A stretch of 64,000 nt of DNA from Phorcus lineatus (GCA_921293015.1 OV121084.1:21580960-21644959); one strand, 5' to 3'; shown: positions 35,770 to 47,112, numbered from the stretch's first letter. A program made the numbers and translations. The notes: generated from the letters alone by a model not told the origin.

Positions 35770-36078
35770 ATGCCTAAAATTAAATGGGTGGATACTTTTT
35801 TTCTAGAATTACACATTGGCACAGCACCTGAAGAATTTGTACATGATATGGAAATTTTCAGGCCGTTATTGTGCTTTATCATAATAGTCACCAGTGGCGA
35901 GTCTATTGATTTATTTTATAGGGTGGCAGCAACAATCGATTGTATTATTAAGGGTTCTAGTGGCAATGATCAACTTGAATATGAAACACCGGGAAGAAAG
36001 TTAGTCCTGATATATTTAAACCATCATATACAGTTTATTAAATTAGTGACTTCATATTCTTCTTACGAGCTATTTTAG
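35770..36078 (+). pseudogene. unassigned gene inside the Polinton
   Basis: About 102 residues beginning MPKIKWVDTFFLELHIG; two hydrophobic stretches (FRPLLCFIIIVTSG and KLVLIYLNHHIQ). I recognise no domain. It is placed with the Polinton because it lies 306 bp inside the left TIR, on the same strand and 58 bp before the next gene. Function unknown; it may be a structural or regulatory protein of the element. Confidence 0.4.
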
Positions 36079-36136
36079 CAATATTGCATGCCTCCCATAA
36101 TTTTGTCTTTCTACTATTAATTAAACCACTTAAAAA

Positions 36137-36340
36137 ATGCCACATTCAAGCAGACCTAGACCTAGAGGTGAAAGGTTTGTTAATTCAGGAATAGTAGATT
36201 TAGGTGATTTAGAAGGATTCAATGGACCAGGTGAGAAGGATCGATCATATGGATTGCAGTCCACTGATTTTAGTGTTTATAAGAGAGTAGAGCTTAGTAA
36301 CAAAGAAATTTCAATGATGACGGGGAAGAGAAATAGAGAT
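36137..36340 (+). pseudogene. unassigned Polinton gene, 5' part
   Basis: It starts MPHSSRPRPRGERFVNSG, basic and Arg/Pro-rich, then an acidic stretch (VDLGDLEGFNG). The coding resemblance ends where the later insertion begins. A basic start of this kind would suit a DNA-binding or core protein, but that is only inference. Confidence 0.4.
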
Positions 36341-36356
36341 TATTACCCGAGGAAGT

Positions 36357-36458
36357 GTGTCATATGACTTTTACGAAATGAGTGCGAATTTTTTTATTAC
36401 CCGAGCGAGAGCGAGGGTTATACACAAGTTCGCACGAGTTTCGTAAGTCATATGACAC
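36357..36458. repeat. hairpin H2, GAGCGAGAGCGAG centre
   Basis: The arms at 36357-36388 and 36429-36458 pair (GTGTCATATGACTT... / ...AAGTCATATGACAC). Inside, TTACCC pairs with GGGTTA around GAGCGAGAGCGA. Same architecture as H1 and H3-H6. Confidence 0.8.
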
Positions 36459-36517
36459 AATTCTGAGGTTTATTAAGGATTCAGCAGAAATGCTGAATCC
36501 TTATTGTTATTGGCGTG

Positions 36518-36521
<4 letters not shown>

Positions 36522-36580
<59 letters not shown>
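36522..36580. repeat. (TTA)n microsatellite
   Basis: About 19 uninterrupted TTA units. Poly-Tyr and poly-Leu reading frames across it are artefacts. Confidence 0.95.
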
Positions 36581-36581
<1 letters not shown>

Positions 36582-38209
36582 CACGATTCTTGTGAGCAAA
36601 ATTCAGCCAAAACTAGCGACTCGATTACAACCAATCTTTACAATCTTATAGCCCTTACCAAGACCTCGCGACATGAAACTTTTCAGCCAATTCGGACATT
36701 GCATTAAAGGCTCAGTACCATTCAAAATTTTCAAAATTAACATTGGAAAAATTTTCAAAATTGACTTACATACTTGAAACTTGTTTCAAAAGATGCGCAA
36801 ATAAATTGCAAGCAAAAAAGTAAATCATGGCGAATTCGTAAGTCACGTGATTTCGGCGCCATCTTGAATTTTCACACTTTTTGCAAGTTCAAGACCCCAT
36901 GCACATTTGAGGGATCACCTCTCTGCTAATACTTGCAGTAGAGATCCGATATTTACATGATAAGTAGTTAAAGCATTGGCCTATAACTACATTGTCTCAG
37001 AATCTAAAAATTCACAATACTTTTTCCACAGCGACCATTCCAATTTTCAAAATTTTCAAAAATCGCAAACTTCAAGGGCAGATAACTCAAATACCTACCC
37101 GTCGAATTTCATGAATTTTGCATGAGAGGTAGATATGACCAAGGTCTTCAAGAATCAAGAATAAAATCGCTCGCGAACAGTCATTTCCGGTCATTAGTGA
37201 AGGTCAAAGTATGCAAATTCACAAAACCAGACGTTTACAAAATTTGCAAATTCACAAAACCAGACGTTTACAGTGTATTCTTGTAACGTCGTAGCTAACA
37301 AACAACAAACCATACAACGTTGTGTACTACCTCAAAAGACAGACGAAAGAATATACTTTCAAGAATATCAACATTTAATTCAATCGTGTTCATAACAACT
37401 GAGATACAGGCCGTCAAAGTCGGTCGATTTCAAGTATCATGTTCAGCGTGACAAATATATGAAACAGCATGAGCACAATTCAGTAAGGAGCAAAAACAGC
37501 ACATATTCTGAAATGATCAGAATTGTAGTAAATGATTTGTAAAGTGTAAAACATGGAGTTATTTAAGTAATTGTTTTAACTAAAGCACTTAACCCGCAAC
37601 ATAAGCATATTTGTTACAATTCCTCTGTTTCATTATCTATGAACTAAAATTGTATTGATTCAACTATATCTTATATATTACGATATTGGTGATATATGAC
37701 CTGATACGAATTTAGTTTCACTCAGGTTTTTGATTGCAATTGATTGAGTAGCATAGTGTTTTCACATTATCAACTTCTTTGCAATAATCACACATTAGGT
37801 CAGATGAAACATGCTGTTGTAGCTAAATGCTTCAGCCAATTTTCATGAAAATTTCAGGGATGATTGCTAACATCACAATGTGCTTGATGAATATTCTATT
37901 AAAGCGCTGAATCCGTTTGTCGTCGCTTGCGACTATATTAATTTCTTTATTACCGATTCTATTTCATTTAAAACACACGGAAAGCGGCCTGCTTTCTTTG
38001 CGGCGGCCCGCTTCAGTGACGTCACGAACAATGGTTTGATGACGTCACAGACGACATAATACGGTAACTCGCACTGAAACAATCGTTGCTAGGCAAAAGT
38101 GATATGTGCACATGTGCTCATATTGAAAACATGTCATCACTTATGATTAACCATATGGGTAATAACACTGTTTACGTTTACTGTTTAGATAACAATTAGC
38201 TAGATATTA

Positions 38210-38450
38210 GTGTAACCCCTAGGAACACAATGGTTGGGAAATAAAATTTTCTTAGAAAAATTATAAATAATGGATCCGCCTTTGTCTCTTATTTTCCAAA
38301 TAAAAAGAAGGAATTGCATAACACCTGACGCAATGGTAAATATTTTGGAAGATGACCGAGAAATCCAACGCATTGTAGGAAGTAGGATTAAGGTTGACAA
38401 GATAGCTATGGATAATTATGTTTTCTTTTAGAAATTGTGCACTTCTGTAC
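38210..38450 (-). pseudogene. unassigned Polinton gene (homologous to the one at 50.17 kb)
   Basis: The minus strand encodes ...FIWKIRDKGGSII... and ends with NHCVPRGYTNI. The same words, FFWKIRSQGRSII and the NHC-x-PR tail, occur at 50.3 and 52.3 kb, so two Polinton copies share this gene. Function unknown. Broken. Confidence 0.5.
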
Positions 38451-38535
38451 AACCATTTTTGGATTATCTTAGAGATATTGCTATTTAAAGCATTAGGGAC
38501 TTGTTATTTAAAGGTTAAAATATTCAATATTAAAA

Positions 38536-38748
38536 ATGAGTTTTAAGTTATCAAATGATTTTGAGGCATTTCGATTAGCCAGAATTAGTGAAATAAAAAC
38601 CGAGATTATTAATGAACGGGATTCCCATAAACGACAACAAGAAAAATATAGAAAGATAGTTATCACATTAAGTGTAGCGTTGGGTACAACTGGGGTAGGA
38701 GTACTATCAACAGTAATCTTGTTAAAAAAAATTAAAATTAGGTATTAA
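38536..38748 (+). pseudogene. small Polinton membrane-type protein
   Basis: About 70 residues starting MSFKLSNDFEAFRLARISEI, then a charged helix and a hydrophobic segment (ITLSVALGTTGVGVLSTVIL). This order, a helical start then a glycine-rich membrane segment, resembles a small protein I recall from lophotrochozoan Polintons, where it is longer. It lies 94 bp inside the right TIR. Confidence 0.45.
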
Positions 38749-38841
38749 GGGTAATTTTTTCAATGCTGTCAAATGTATGTATGAGAATTAAAGATAACAT
38801 ATCCACAGAGGGGGTACGATTAGCGGAAACAATACATAACA

Positions 38842-39390
38842 CAACTATTTAGGTTCACATTCACCTGAAAATAGCAGACAAAAATGTTTTGTAAACACTT
38901 CCGGAAAACAGACGCCAAACGTTTTATTAGCCAATCAGGTGCTAGGGGGTTGTGACGACTTAGTCAGGACTCGCTTATGACTTGCTGATCAGTGTTATTG
39001 TTTACATTATAGATTCTATCGGTCGTGAACTTATATATTTTCACTGATTGTACTTATAAAAAAGCCCCTAACTCACCAAAGCTATTAAAATCAATACATC
39101 GACATATTCTGTTTGACATTAATTAACTGTTGTTGTTATTTGTTTGCATTGTTAATCTCCGATAATGTCAGTGGAGTGAACCCAAGCTGATATCTGCCGC
39201 CATTGTGACTGGGGTTTTTTTTAACACCTAAACAAATCTGCTATTCCCCTGTGGAGCTGATTGACCATTGTATATGTAGAATATTTGTTACTACTTTGTG
39301 CCATTTTAAAGTGTCAACTCAAAGTCGTAAATCTCTGTTTCTGCTTTGCATGACTGTAGCAATGAGATTTCGATTTCGATGGACTGCCTA
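38842..39390 (+). repeat. Polinton terminal inverted repeat, right
   Basis: Partner of the left TIR. The outer end reaches about GATGGACTGCCT and abuts the tail of LINE 2 on the other strand. Confidence 0.8.
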
Positions 39391-39947
39391 TCAACCAGTT
39401 TTGACAGACAGACAGAAGCTTTATTCAGTAATGTAAGGCCATATGACCTGTAGTACAGTAGTGGATTACATTGAAATATTAGAGTCTCATGAAAAAAACA
39501 TTAATGGAATTATTTCCATCGTAGTTCAAAAATCTTTTTTTAGGAACTTTGAAATAGATAATATTGTATTAATATTTCTTGAATTCAGCATATTAATAAT
39601 TAATTGCTCATCTTTATACACAGTTGCAACCATAGGTAGGTATCTCTCTCTCAGAGTTTGGTAATGTTTACAAATAAGAAGTACATGAAATTCATTTTCA
39701 ACATAGCCTTCATTACATTTAAAACATAAACTTTGTTTTTTTTCTTGCACATATTTCTTTCTTAGAACATTTACATTAAAGTCATGTAATGATATTCGTA
39801 ATTTACAAAAGGATCTCCTTAAATTTATATCCTGAAGTTCAGATACATATTTTTCAGGAGCAAGTAAAGATTTTATATTTGAATAATGACACTGAAATTT
39901 TGAAGATATTACTTGACTATGCCAAGTTTGTGAATATATACTATATA

Positions 39948-41452
39948 CTATCCAAAAAAAGAAACGCATAGCCAGATTTGTTAGGAGAAATTGTTGTATT
40001 TTCAAACGCATATAAATTGAAAGGAAATGAAGTTACAAGTGTGATTTTTTACATCAGATTTAAGTAAATATCAATTAACGAAATTACGTAAAAACATTAG
40101 ATATGGCTTTCACAATATTTCACAGACGTCCGTAGAAAGTTAGCATCTGTTGTGGCCACCTTGTGCGTTGATGACAGTTCTCACCCGCCTTGGCATCGAC
40201 TGGATTATACGCTTTATGGTTGGAATCGTCTGCCACTCCTGCTGCACAAATAGAGCCAGTTCTTGTAGAGTTTGAGGCTGTTGTTGACGCTGAAGAAGAC
40301 GTCGATCAAGTTCATCCCAAAGTTGTTCAATTGCATTCAAATCTTGGTAACGAAACGGCCATTGGAACTTATTAATGTTGTTTCTGGCGAGGAAATCTCC
40401 AGTGACTCGTCCAGCATGTGGCCTGGCGTTGTCCTGCTGGAACAGTTCACATTGGACGTCAATAACGGGCAGGGGGTGTGGCTGCAGGATGTTGTCTCTG
40501 TAGCGTACGACCGTCAAATTTCCATGAACGTGGATTAAATTGGTGCGACCAGTGTACGATTTCGCCGCCCACATCATAACGCTGCTTCCACCAAATCTGT
40601 CCACCTCAAGAACACAGTAAGCGGCAAAACGTTCGTTCCGACGCCATTAAACACGGTTTCTGCCATCTCGCCTCCGCAATAGGAACCTGGATTCATCACC
40701 GAACCAAACTAGGCGCTAGTTGCGAAGATTCCAAACACCAACTGTGTTACACCAACGAAGTCGATTGGCACGGTGTTGACGACGTGGAACGTTGACAACG
40801 TAGGGTCTCCTGGCTCTCAATCCATCCTCCCTCAAGCTGTTCCCTACAGTCTGGCTTGAAATTCTTCTCAGTTCTGGTATGTTGCCTGCAGTACTCTCGG
40901 CAGTAGTTGTGCGATAACGCAAATGGATGCCCCGGATGTAGCGATCTTGAGCTGGTGTGGTGACACATGGCCTGCCTGAACGGGGACTGTCATTTGTCGT
41001 GTTGGTCTGAAAGAACCTGTCGAAAAGTCTTGAAATGGTGCTGTGGCTAACGCGGAGACGTCCTGTCACCGAACATTGGGACTCTCCAGCTTGAAGTCTT
41101 CCGATGGCGATGTTTCTTGTTATAGCGTCAAGACGTGCCACCATGGAGTGTCTTACAATCAATCTCCAAACAAGTGGCAAATCCGAATGCGGCATCCCTT
41201 TTTATAGCCACACACTGCATGCATTTTCCACAAATTGCACGTGTTGCGTTGTGGCGAAGCGTTTTTGATTTACCCTTAAAATGTTCACCAAAGTCAACAT
41301 TTCCATGTAAGATCCATTTTTGGAAAAGAAAACGAAAGCAACTTGTCAGTATCATCAATATCATTACTTTTTTGGACAATAAAAATAATACAAATAAAAA
41401 TATTTCGATTTCAATTATGAAAAATCACCTATGCGTTACTTTTTTGGGATAG
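39948..41452 (-). mobile_element. Tc1-like transposon, copy 2 (1505 bp)
   Basis: Same TIRs and TA flanks as copy 1, inserted inside LINE 2. Relative to copy 1 it lacks a 6-bp stretch near the transposase C terminus and 16 bp in the 5' leader, and it differs at only a few percent or less of bases. Confidence 0.95.
40140..41195 (-). pseudogene. Tc1 transposase (DD34E), inactivated, copy 2
   Basis: About 351 codons from MPHSDLPLVW to the C terminus GGHNRC. The catalytic residues are in FGDESRF, FQQDNARPH and LNAIEQLWDEL. It carries the same in-frame TAG after WNLRN and TAA after RNRV as copy 1; otherwise the frame is open to the end. Shared stops mean the defect preceded the split of the two copies, so both were probably moved by enzyme from an intact relative. 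Confidence 0.9.
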
Positions 41453-42261
41453 TATATAACACCTAGAAAATGTTTAAAATACAAAGCATGAACTTTTTCG
41501 ATTGAGTCATTATATTTAACACCCCATATCTCAGACTTATATAGGAGAATTGGTGCAATTTTTCTATCAAATATATTTGAAATCACTAAAAAAGATATGA
41601 ACTTATTTTCTTTAAGGATATTATATACAGGAATCAACGCCTTAGATGCTTGCAAAGCAAGTTGCTTACAGGCTGCCGACCATGATAATCTTGAGAATAC
41701 AATCAGTCCTGAATATTTATAATATGGAACAACATTTACGTCCATTTTTCAAATTTGTTTAAAATACCATCTTTTCTGAAAACAATGCTCGTTTTTTCAG
41801 ATTTACTTCGAGGCCCCATTTCTCACAATATAATTGAAGAATATTTAACTGTTTCTGAAGGCCACTTACTGAAAAGGATAATAAAGCAATATCATCTGCA
41901 AACAATAATAGCATTATATCGACAATATCCTGTGAAACAAAAACTCCATAGTCACATTCATTATACATTCCAGTTACAAGTTCATTGAAAAATATGAATA
42001 ATACAGGGCTGATCACGCAACCCTGTCTTACACCAGTTGAAGTTTTAAAACATTCTGTGACTCCGACATCTGTCCTGATACATGCCTTAATTGAGGACTA
42101 ATACCCGGTACTCTGTAAAACAGTTGATAATTTCCCACTAAATCCTTTTTGTAATTAATAGGTACAATATTTTCTTTCTATCAAAGTAGTGAAACGCCTT
42201 TCAGTGGTGGCATGAAGGTGTTTTTAAAAACTCATAAAAATATTTATCAAATTCATTAAAT

Positions 42262-42365
42262 TCAACCAGTTATGAGTGATAATGAAGATTTGCCAGCGAT
42301 TTGCCAGCTTCATAATAACTTAGTTATGTACTAATGTATTTTGCATAGTAAGGACACTTCCAATG
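42262..42365 (+). repeat. dispersed repeat, copy 2
   Basis: Matches the reverse complement of 34730-34862. It abuts the 5' side of LINE 2 with about 150 bp between. No other context. Confidence 0.7.
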
Positions 42366-42639
42366 AACACAAGTCTGTCTCTTGACATTCTTGGTGTGAA
42401 GGTAGCCATCTTCTTCTCCGAGACAAGACAAACTCCACATTATAAAAACCTAGCCATATTTGTGCCATGATTTTTTGCATGATGATGTGATGATGATGAG
42501 GTTGGAGATTTTACAAGCGCTTCCAGCACAGCTCATTTCGCACTTGTGTTAGTTAGGACCTTTTGTAAAGTTCCGAAACTTTTTAAAAAGTGGTAAATTT
42601 TGAGCGAAGGCCCAAAAGGCCTAATTTTGAAATTTTGTA

Positions 42640-44100
42640 TGATATATTTAGTAGAGAGGAGGAGAAGGAAGGGGAAGAGTGGAGGAGGGTGGGGGGTTAA
42701 TTTATTGTATATGATTGTGAGGTATTTCGATACGAGCCAGAAGGCCCGTATCTTTGATGTATTTGCCTAGATCATGGAATATTTGTGGTTTGTTGTGTGG
42801 GTTGATGTTGTGTTGTGAGAGAGTGGTGTTTAGGGTTTTGCGGTGTGTATTGTAGTGTGCATATTGTGTGGTATATGGGTATTGTTTCTGTTTGTTTGCA
42901 GTGTAGACATATGTGGGATGCTTGTGTCTGGCCTGTTGTGTTTTTGCGTTTAGTTGTATGTGTCCTGTTTGGAGTTTAGTGGTTTTATGATCTATGTTTG
43001 TGTTTTTGCTGTATGTTTTGAATTTAGTGAGTGGTTTTGGGAGAATGTTTTGGTGTGTTTAGCAATAGTAGAATTAGTGGATTGTTTATGCCATACGGCC
43101 CTGATGTGTAGTTTAGCGAGGCTTTTAACCTCTTGTTTAGAGTGTGGGAGTGGATGTGTAATGGTATTTAGTTTTAGGCCCTCTTTTGCTGCTCTGTCGG
43201 CTATTTCATTCCCAAAAATGCTGACGAGAGCGGGAACCCAGAGGAGTTTTATGGTTTTACACTGATGGTCAAGTAGTTGTATAGTATGTAGTATTTGAGA
43301 TATTGTGCCACCGCGGTTTTTTGGTAGATTTAGATTTAAGTGCTTCAAAGCCCACTAAGTGAGTCTGAAAAGATTAGAATTTTAGGATGGTTGAGTATTA
43401 TTTGATTTTGAAGAGCTGCCAAAATAGCCATAAGTTTCGCCATGAAGACGGATTGGTCATTAGGCAGCTTGTGTGATGTGGGTGTGTGGTGTGTGTTCTG
43501 TATGTGTTAGCCGAAGGCTATGGTGCGTGCCTCAGGATCCTTAGATCGGTTGGTGTATATGTGGCACCAATCGTGCCAATTGTCTTTTATGTATTGAAGT
43601 GTAGTTGATTTACCGTGTAGTGGGTTGTGTTTGCTTGTGATTTTGGTGAGATGCAGGTTAATGTTGGGTGGTGGGAGTATTAGTATTGTAGGATATTGTG
43701 GGAGGGAGATGTGGTTGAGGTTTGCTTGGTTGATGAGGTTTGTGATGCGTAGAGATATGCGAGATGTGAGAGGGTATTTGTTTGCGTATGCCGTTTTGCG
43801 TTTAGATAGTTAAGAGTTTAGAAGATTGGAATTTAGTGTATCCTCCAAAGAAGCGGCCCAGAAGTTTAAGGTGAGTTGGTCCCTTCTGAGTTTGAGGGGT
43901 ATTTCACCAGTTAGGGCTTGAAGCGCTTCTAGGGAGGTCCCGTGTTGTGTGCGTGTTGCTAGTTTAAGTGATTGGTATTGTATAGAATTAAGCTTTGCAG
44001 GAAGTGCGGTGTTGAGAGTATTATAAATGGGGGCGCCGTAGTCCAATTTGGACTTAATAAGGGATATATATTTATGTGTATGTTTGCAAGAAGAACCTAT
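42640..44100 (-). mobile_element. LINE 4: RNase H-bearing LINE (I/Jockey-like group), 3' part
   Basis: On the minus strand, the RT thumb region reads MDYGAPIYNTLNTALPAKL and LEALQALTGEIPLKLRR. An RNase H domain follows with VPALVSIFGNEIADRAAKEG (usual form VPSHVGI.GNE.AD..AK). A tail ends at about 42700 (GLLARIEIPHNHIQ). The plus strand is strikingly G/T-rich here, reflecting the C/A-rich coding strand. The RT catalytic part and endonuclease are absent (5' truncation), and several shifts are present. Confidence 0.8.
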
Positions 44101-44349
44101 ATACTAAATAACACCATCTCAACTGTAAATCATCTTATCTCAGTATTTTCAGTATATTGTTAAGATCCAACATTAATTTAACTGTTGTATTCCCTGTAAT
44201 CTCTTCACCACAGCCGCTCCCACACTACCACTTCTACTCCACACTTAATCACCTGTTAGGGTGAGTCCATCAATCAAGAAAGGTAGCTGTCTATGTTGAT
44301 TTAACAAGCTGTAGCGGAACTGCGTTGTAGGGGAACTGGGGTGTAGGGG

Positions 44350-44915
44350 TTTTGGGTGACATAGTGCCATACACCTGCACATTATGGCAATTAAGCAATG
44401 AAGTTAATGACCTCAGCACCTGGCACATTTCCAATTAGGTAATACAAAGACACTGATTAGTTTTTCCTCGCATATGATCAACAGCATTTATTGATGTACG
44501 TTTAAATAAGTTTTTGTATACAATGCATTCTATGTTCAATGGCTTGTAGACGATGAGAGATAAATACAAGCCACACAAGTAAATGACCATGAAGTCGATT
44601 TTTCTTTGCAGGTACGAAATGTATATACCTAAAGCATTTGAAAAAACATTTTATTATTAAAATTCATATGTACATAAGAATATTATTCGCATGATATCTT
44701 AAGATGGGACGTTACAACTTAGGATTTCAAGTTGGGACGCGTCCCATCTTGATGATACATATATACTTGTTTACAAACGCGGAGTGAGTCCTGACTATGG
44801 CGTCACATCCGTCGAAGGAGAGTTACTTTTTTCAATTGGGCTTTCGAGATATCCAATTTCTACTCACTTTGAACGCTGTTTGGTGTTTTATTTACCTGAA
44901 TGTATTGTCAATATG
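44350..44915 (-). repeat. dispersed repeat B (partner of repeat A)
   Basis: Reverse complement of the outer parts of 32535-33335, but about 230 bp shorter in the middle. It lies just upstream of LINE 3. Confidence 0.7.
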
Positions 44916-45112
44916 AAAATGGGGATTGAAGTCTGATAAAATACTGGGATATTTTATCTTTAACAGTACTCTTACAGATTCTTTTGATGTTTTCTCTTGC
45001 GTACGTCAAGTATGTGTGTTGTCACCAATTCTGTTTTCCATCTATATTAATGATTTAGGTAATGAAGTAGAAAATCTGAGATGTGGTTTTGACATTAACG
45101 GCAATATGTTAA

Positions 45113-45769
45113 AGATCCATTTTCAACTTTGCATTCGTAATAACTCCGTTTCTATATATCGCACATCCGACTATACAGTTTTGTAGAAAAATCTTTCAAC
45201 AATTTGTTGAGACCATAAAAAGAATTTATAATCAACGAGAAAGTATTTAATTTAATTTCAAAGTAAACCACCCTCCAAAACTTGCCGTAGCCATAAACGA
45301 ACCCACAATCCGTGACGACACAGTTTTATGTGTAGGATTTACCATACTTCCTGTTTATCGCGATCTCATTGTTATGGCTTCCGATCACGATGATGGATAT
45401 TTATTTATTATTTATTCGAGCAGATAAACGTATATTCTATCGAACTAAATGCTGTTCAAATACATGTAAACGTTTCCTTACCTCCAAACTTTCTAAGAGT
45501 TTTCGACTCGGTCTCCGCGAACGTCTTGATTCGGCCATCTTTGTTTACATCCTCTGTTTTACGTCCCACAATCCTTTGCGCGATCTTGCAAATAATATGC
45601 CCCTTCTATTTATAGTACCAAGTCGATTCGGGAATGCCCTTTCGTTTAATTGTAATTATTTTAATGAATTTTGATCCGATTGTCGTTTTGTTTGAATTAA
45701 TCGTTTTCTAATTTTGCAATGAATACATTGAAACTACTTAGAAAATTATGCAAAGATGAAAATGGATCT
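45113..45769. mobile_element. TTAA-flanked MITE in LINE 3, 657 bp
   Basis: TTAA stands at 45109-45112 and 45770-45773. The 22-bp TIRs begin AGATCCATTTTC and differ at one base. Across a single TTAA the LINE reads NGNMLSVLMYADDVALV, so the boundaries are exact. The insert has no transposase. piggyBac/Kolobok-type target. Confidence 0.9.
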
Positions 45770-46691
45770 TTAAGTGTTCTAATGTATGCTGATGATGTGG
45801 CATTAGTTTGCACCTGATGAGCAGTCCTTGCACAGAATGTTAGATTGTGTTGTTAAGTGATGTTCTAAGTGGTGTATTTTAGTTGATATTTCCAAAACAA
45901 AGATTGTACACTATCGTTTTAAGTCATTTATTCGATCGAATACTGTATTTATAATTGGTCATGATGTTATTGTTTACTCTGATGTTATTGATTACTCTAG
46001 TTCATATAAGTATCTTGGGGTTTGGTTAGATGAATATGTTGACAAAATTTTACAGCTAAGGATATAAGCAAAATCACGTCATGGTGCACTTTGTGTAATA
46101 ATTTGTAAATCAAAGCAAGTAGGTGGATTTGAGTATAAAGTGGTTTGCAAACTGTACGACAATCTTGTCCAGCCAATTTTATTATTCGGTAGTGCCATCT
46201 GGGGAGTAAGGGAATTGTCATGTATTAATGCTGTACAGAACCGAGCAGCGAGTTAATTCTTAGGAGTAGGTTGTAAGACTTCCAATGTAGCAATCAGGGG
46301 TGAAATTGGTCGGTTGTCCGTCCTTTACAAAAAAAAAGAAAATTGAAATTGGAATTTTGTTGGTTTTGGATTAAGTTGTCTCAAGAAGAATTTAGAATTC
46401 CTAATGTAATCCATAAATGGTCTTTAACGTTAGAAAATTATGGAATAATAATGTTTCGAAGATGTTAAATGATATGCAACTTCCTGTACATATCTAAAAT
46501 TACACAAAATGATTTTTCTGTTGTTAGAGCTTACATGGTGGGTGTTGGTTATGATGAGTGGTTTAATTTGTGGAATGATAAAGGATTAATAAATGTAAAC
46601 AGATTACGGATTTACCAACTTTTTAAAAATTCTTTACAGGTTGAACCTTATGTCATTAGTGTTTCTAGACATCAGCGTAGTATTATGTAGT

Positions 46692-46788
46692 AAATAGCAA
46701 CCTCCGCTGCGGTTGATATAGAAATGAACGCGCGAGCGGTAGTAAGCGTGTTCATTTCTATATCAACCAAGGGCGGAGGTTGCTATTT
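46692..46788. repeat. hairpin H3, GCGCGAGCGG centre
   Basis: The arms at 46692-46729 and 46750-46788 pair with few mismatches (AAATAGCAACCTCCGC... / ...GCGGAGGTTGCTATTT). The 20-bp centre is rich in CpG. Confidence 0.85.
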
Positions 46789-46832
46789 GACTTTGCACAT
46801 CGTGGTTAAGAAATGAAATTATTTTATGTAGT

Positions 46833-46938
46833 AAATAATGACCAGGTAACGAGTGATTATGGCAAAAAAAACTCGCGAGGGCGTTAGCCTGAGCTGAGGT
46901 TTTTTTTGCCATAACGCGAGGCAATCCGGTAATTATTT
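46833..46938. repeat. hairpin H4, CTCGCGAGGGCG centre
   Basis: The arms at 46833-46872 and 46899-46938 pair at about three quarters of positions; the best block is TTATGGCAAAAAAAAC with its complement. The left arm shares ACGAGTGATTAYGG with H5, the only stem similarity among the set. Confidence 0.75.
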
Positions 46939-47039
46939 GGCTTACAATCCCGCGGAACATTCCTACAAAGTTTTCAAACCAAATAGTTTTTATAAAATTA
47001 ATTTGTAAACGTTTTACTTTGCGTGTTTATGTGTCCTGA

Positions 47040-47112
47040 CAATATCTGGCTGCTTGAGATTTTAAAGCTTCGCCAGCAAAGAGGTCCCGGGTTCGAATCC
47101 AACTTTCGCTAA
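47040..47112 (+). other. tRNA-like (SINE-type) promoter remnant
   Basis: CCGGGTTCGAATCC at about 47088-47100 is a good pol III B box. An A-box-like TGGCTGCTTGAGAT lies about 35 bp upstream. The cloverleaf does not close, so this is a SINE or tRNA relic and not a working tRNA. Confidence 0.35.

Larger units (their letters stand above)
36337..38167. mobile_element. insertion inside the Polinton, ends ATTACCC/GGGTAAT
   Basis: It begins TATTACCCGAGG and ends CATATGGGTAATA. It carries hairpin H2 at its left, a second 28-bp hairpin (36475-36502, AAGGATTCAGCA/TGCTGAATCCTT), a pure (TTA)n tract (36522-36580) and a 27-bp direct duplication (about 37213 and 37245). The right end shares CATATGGGTAAT and an inner GCACATGTGC with the element at 50.76-52.03 kb. 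No coding capacity. Boundaries are approximate. Confidence 0.5.
34915..39390. mobile_element. short Polinton/Maverick with both terminal inverted repeats
   Basis: Inverted repeats of about 550 bp bound the element (34915-35463 and 38842-39390). Between them lie small genes that I read as Polinton-type, and a ~1.8-kb later insertion (36337-38167). Polintons are the animal elements with TIRs of this length and capsid genes; no polymerase, protease or ATPase gene is present, so the copy is broken and much shorter than the 15-20 kb of a complete element. TIR divergence by eye is near 20%, so it is old. The target duplication could not be defined. Confidence 0.65.
39400..42115 (-). mobile_element. 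LINE 2: minus-strand non-LTR retrotransposon split by Tc1
   Basis: From the right, on the minus strand: TGVRQGCVISPVLFIFFNEL, then LLFADDIALLSFS (the RT catalytic box), then the thumb (KIAPILLYKSEIWG). After the Tc1 come QTWHSQVISSKFQ and the zinc-type tail CFKCNEGYVENEFHVLLICKH. The 3' end near 39413 reads ACTGAATAAAGC followed by short CTGT repeats, the kind of tail some LINEs carry. It is 5'-truncated, with an internal stop or shift near the YADD-like region boundary. Its 3' end adjoins the Polinton right TIR. Clade not determined. Confidence 0.8.

Noticed and set aside
36382-36707. Poly-Tyr and poly-Leu proteins
   Set aside because: Translation of a (TTA)n tract.
32535-44915. Repeats A and B as the two terminal repeats of one 12-kb Polinton
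   Set aside because: The ends that would be internal in Polinton TIRs point outward here, and the DNA between contains a complete TIR pair of another Polinton and unrelated LINEs.
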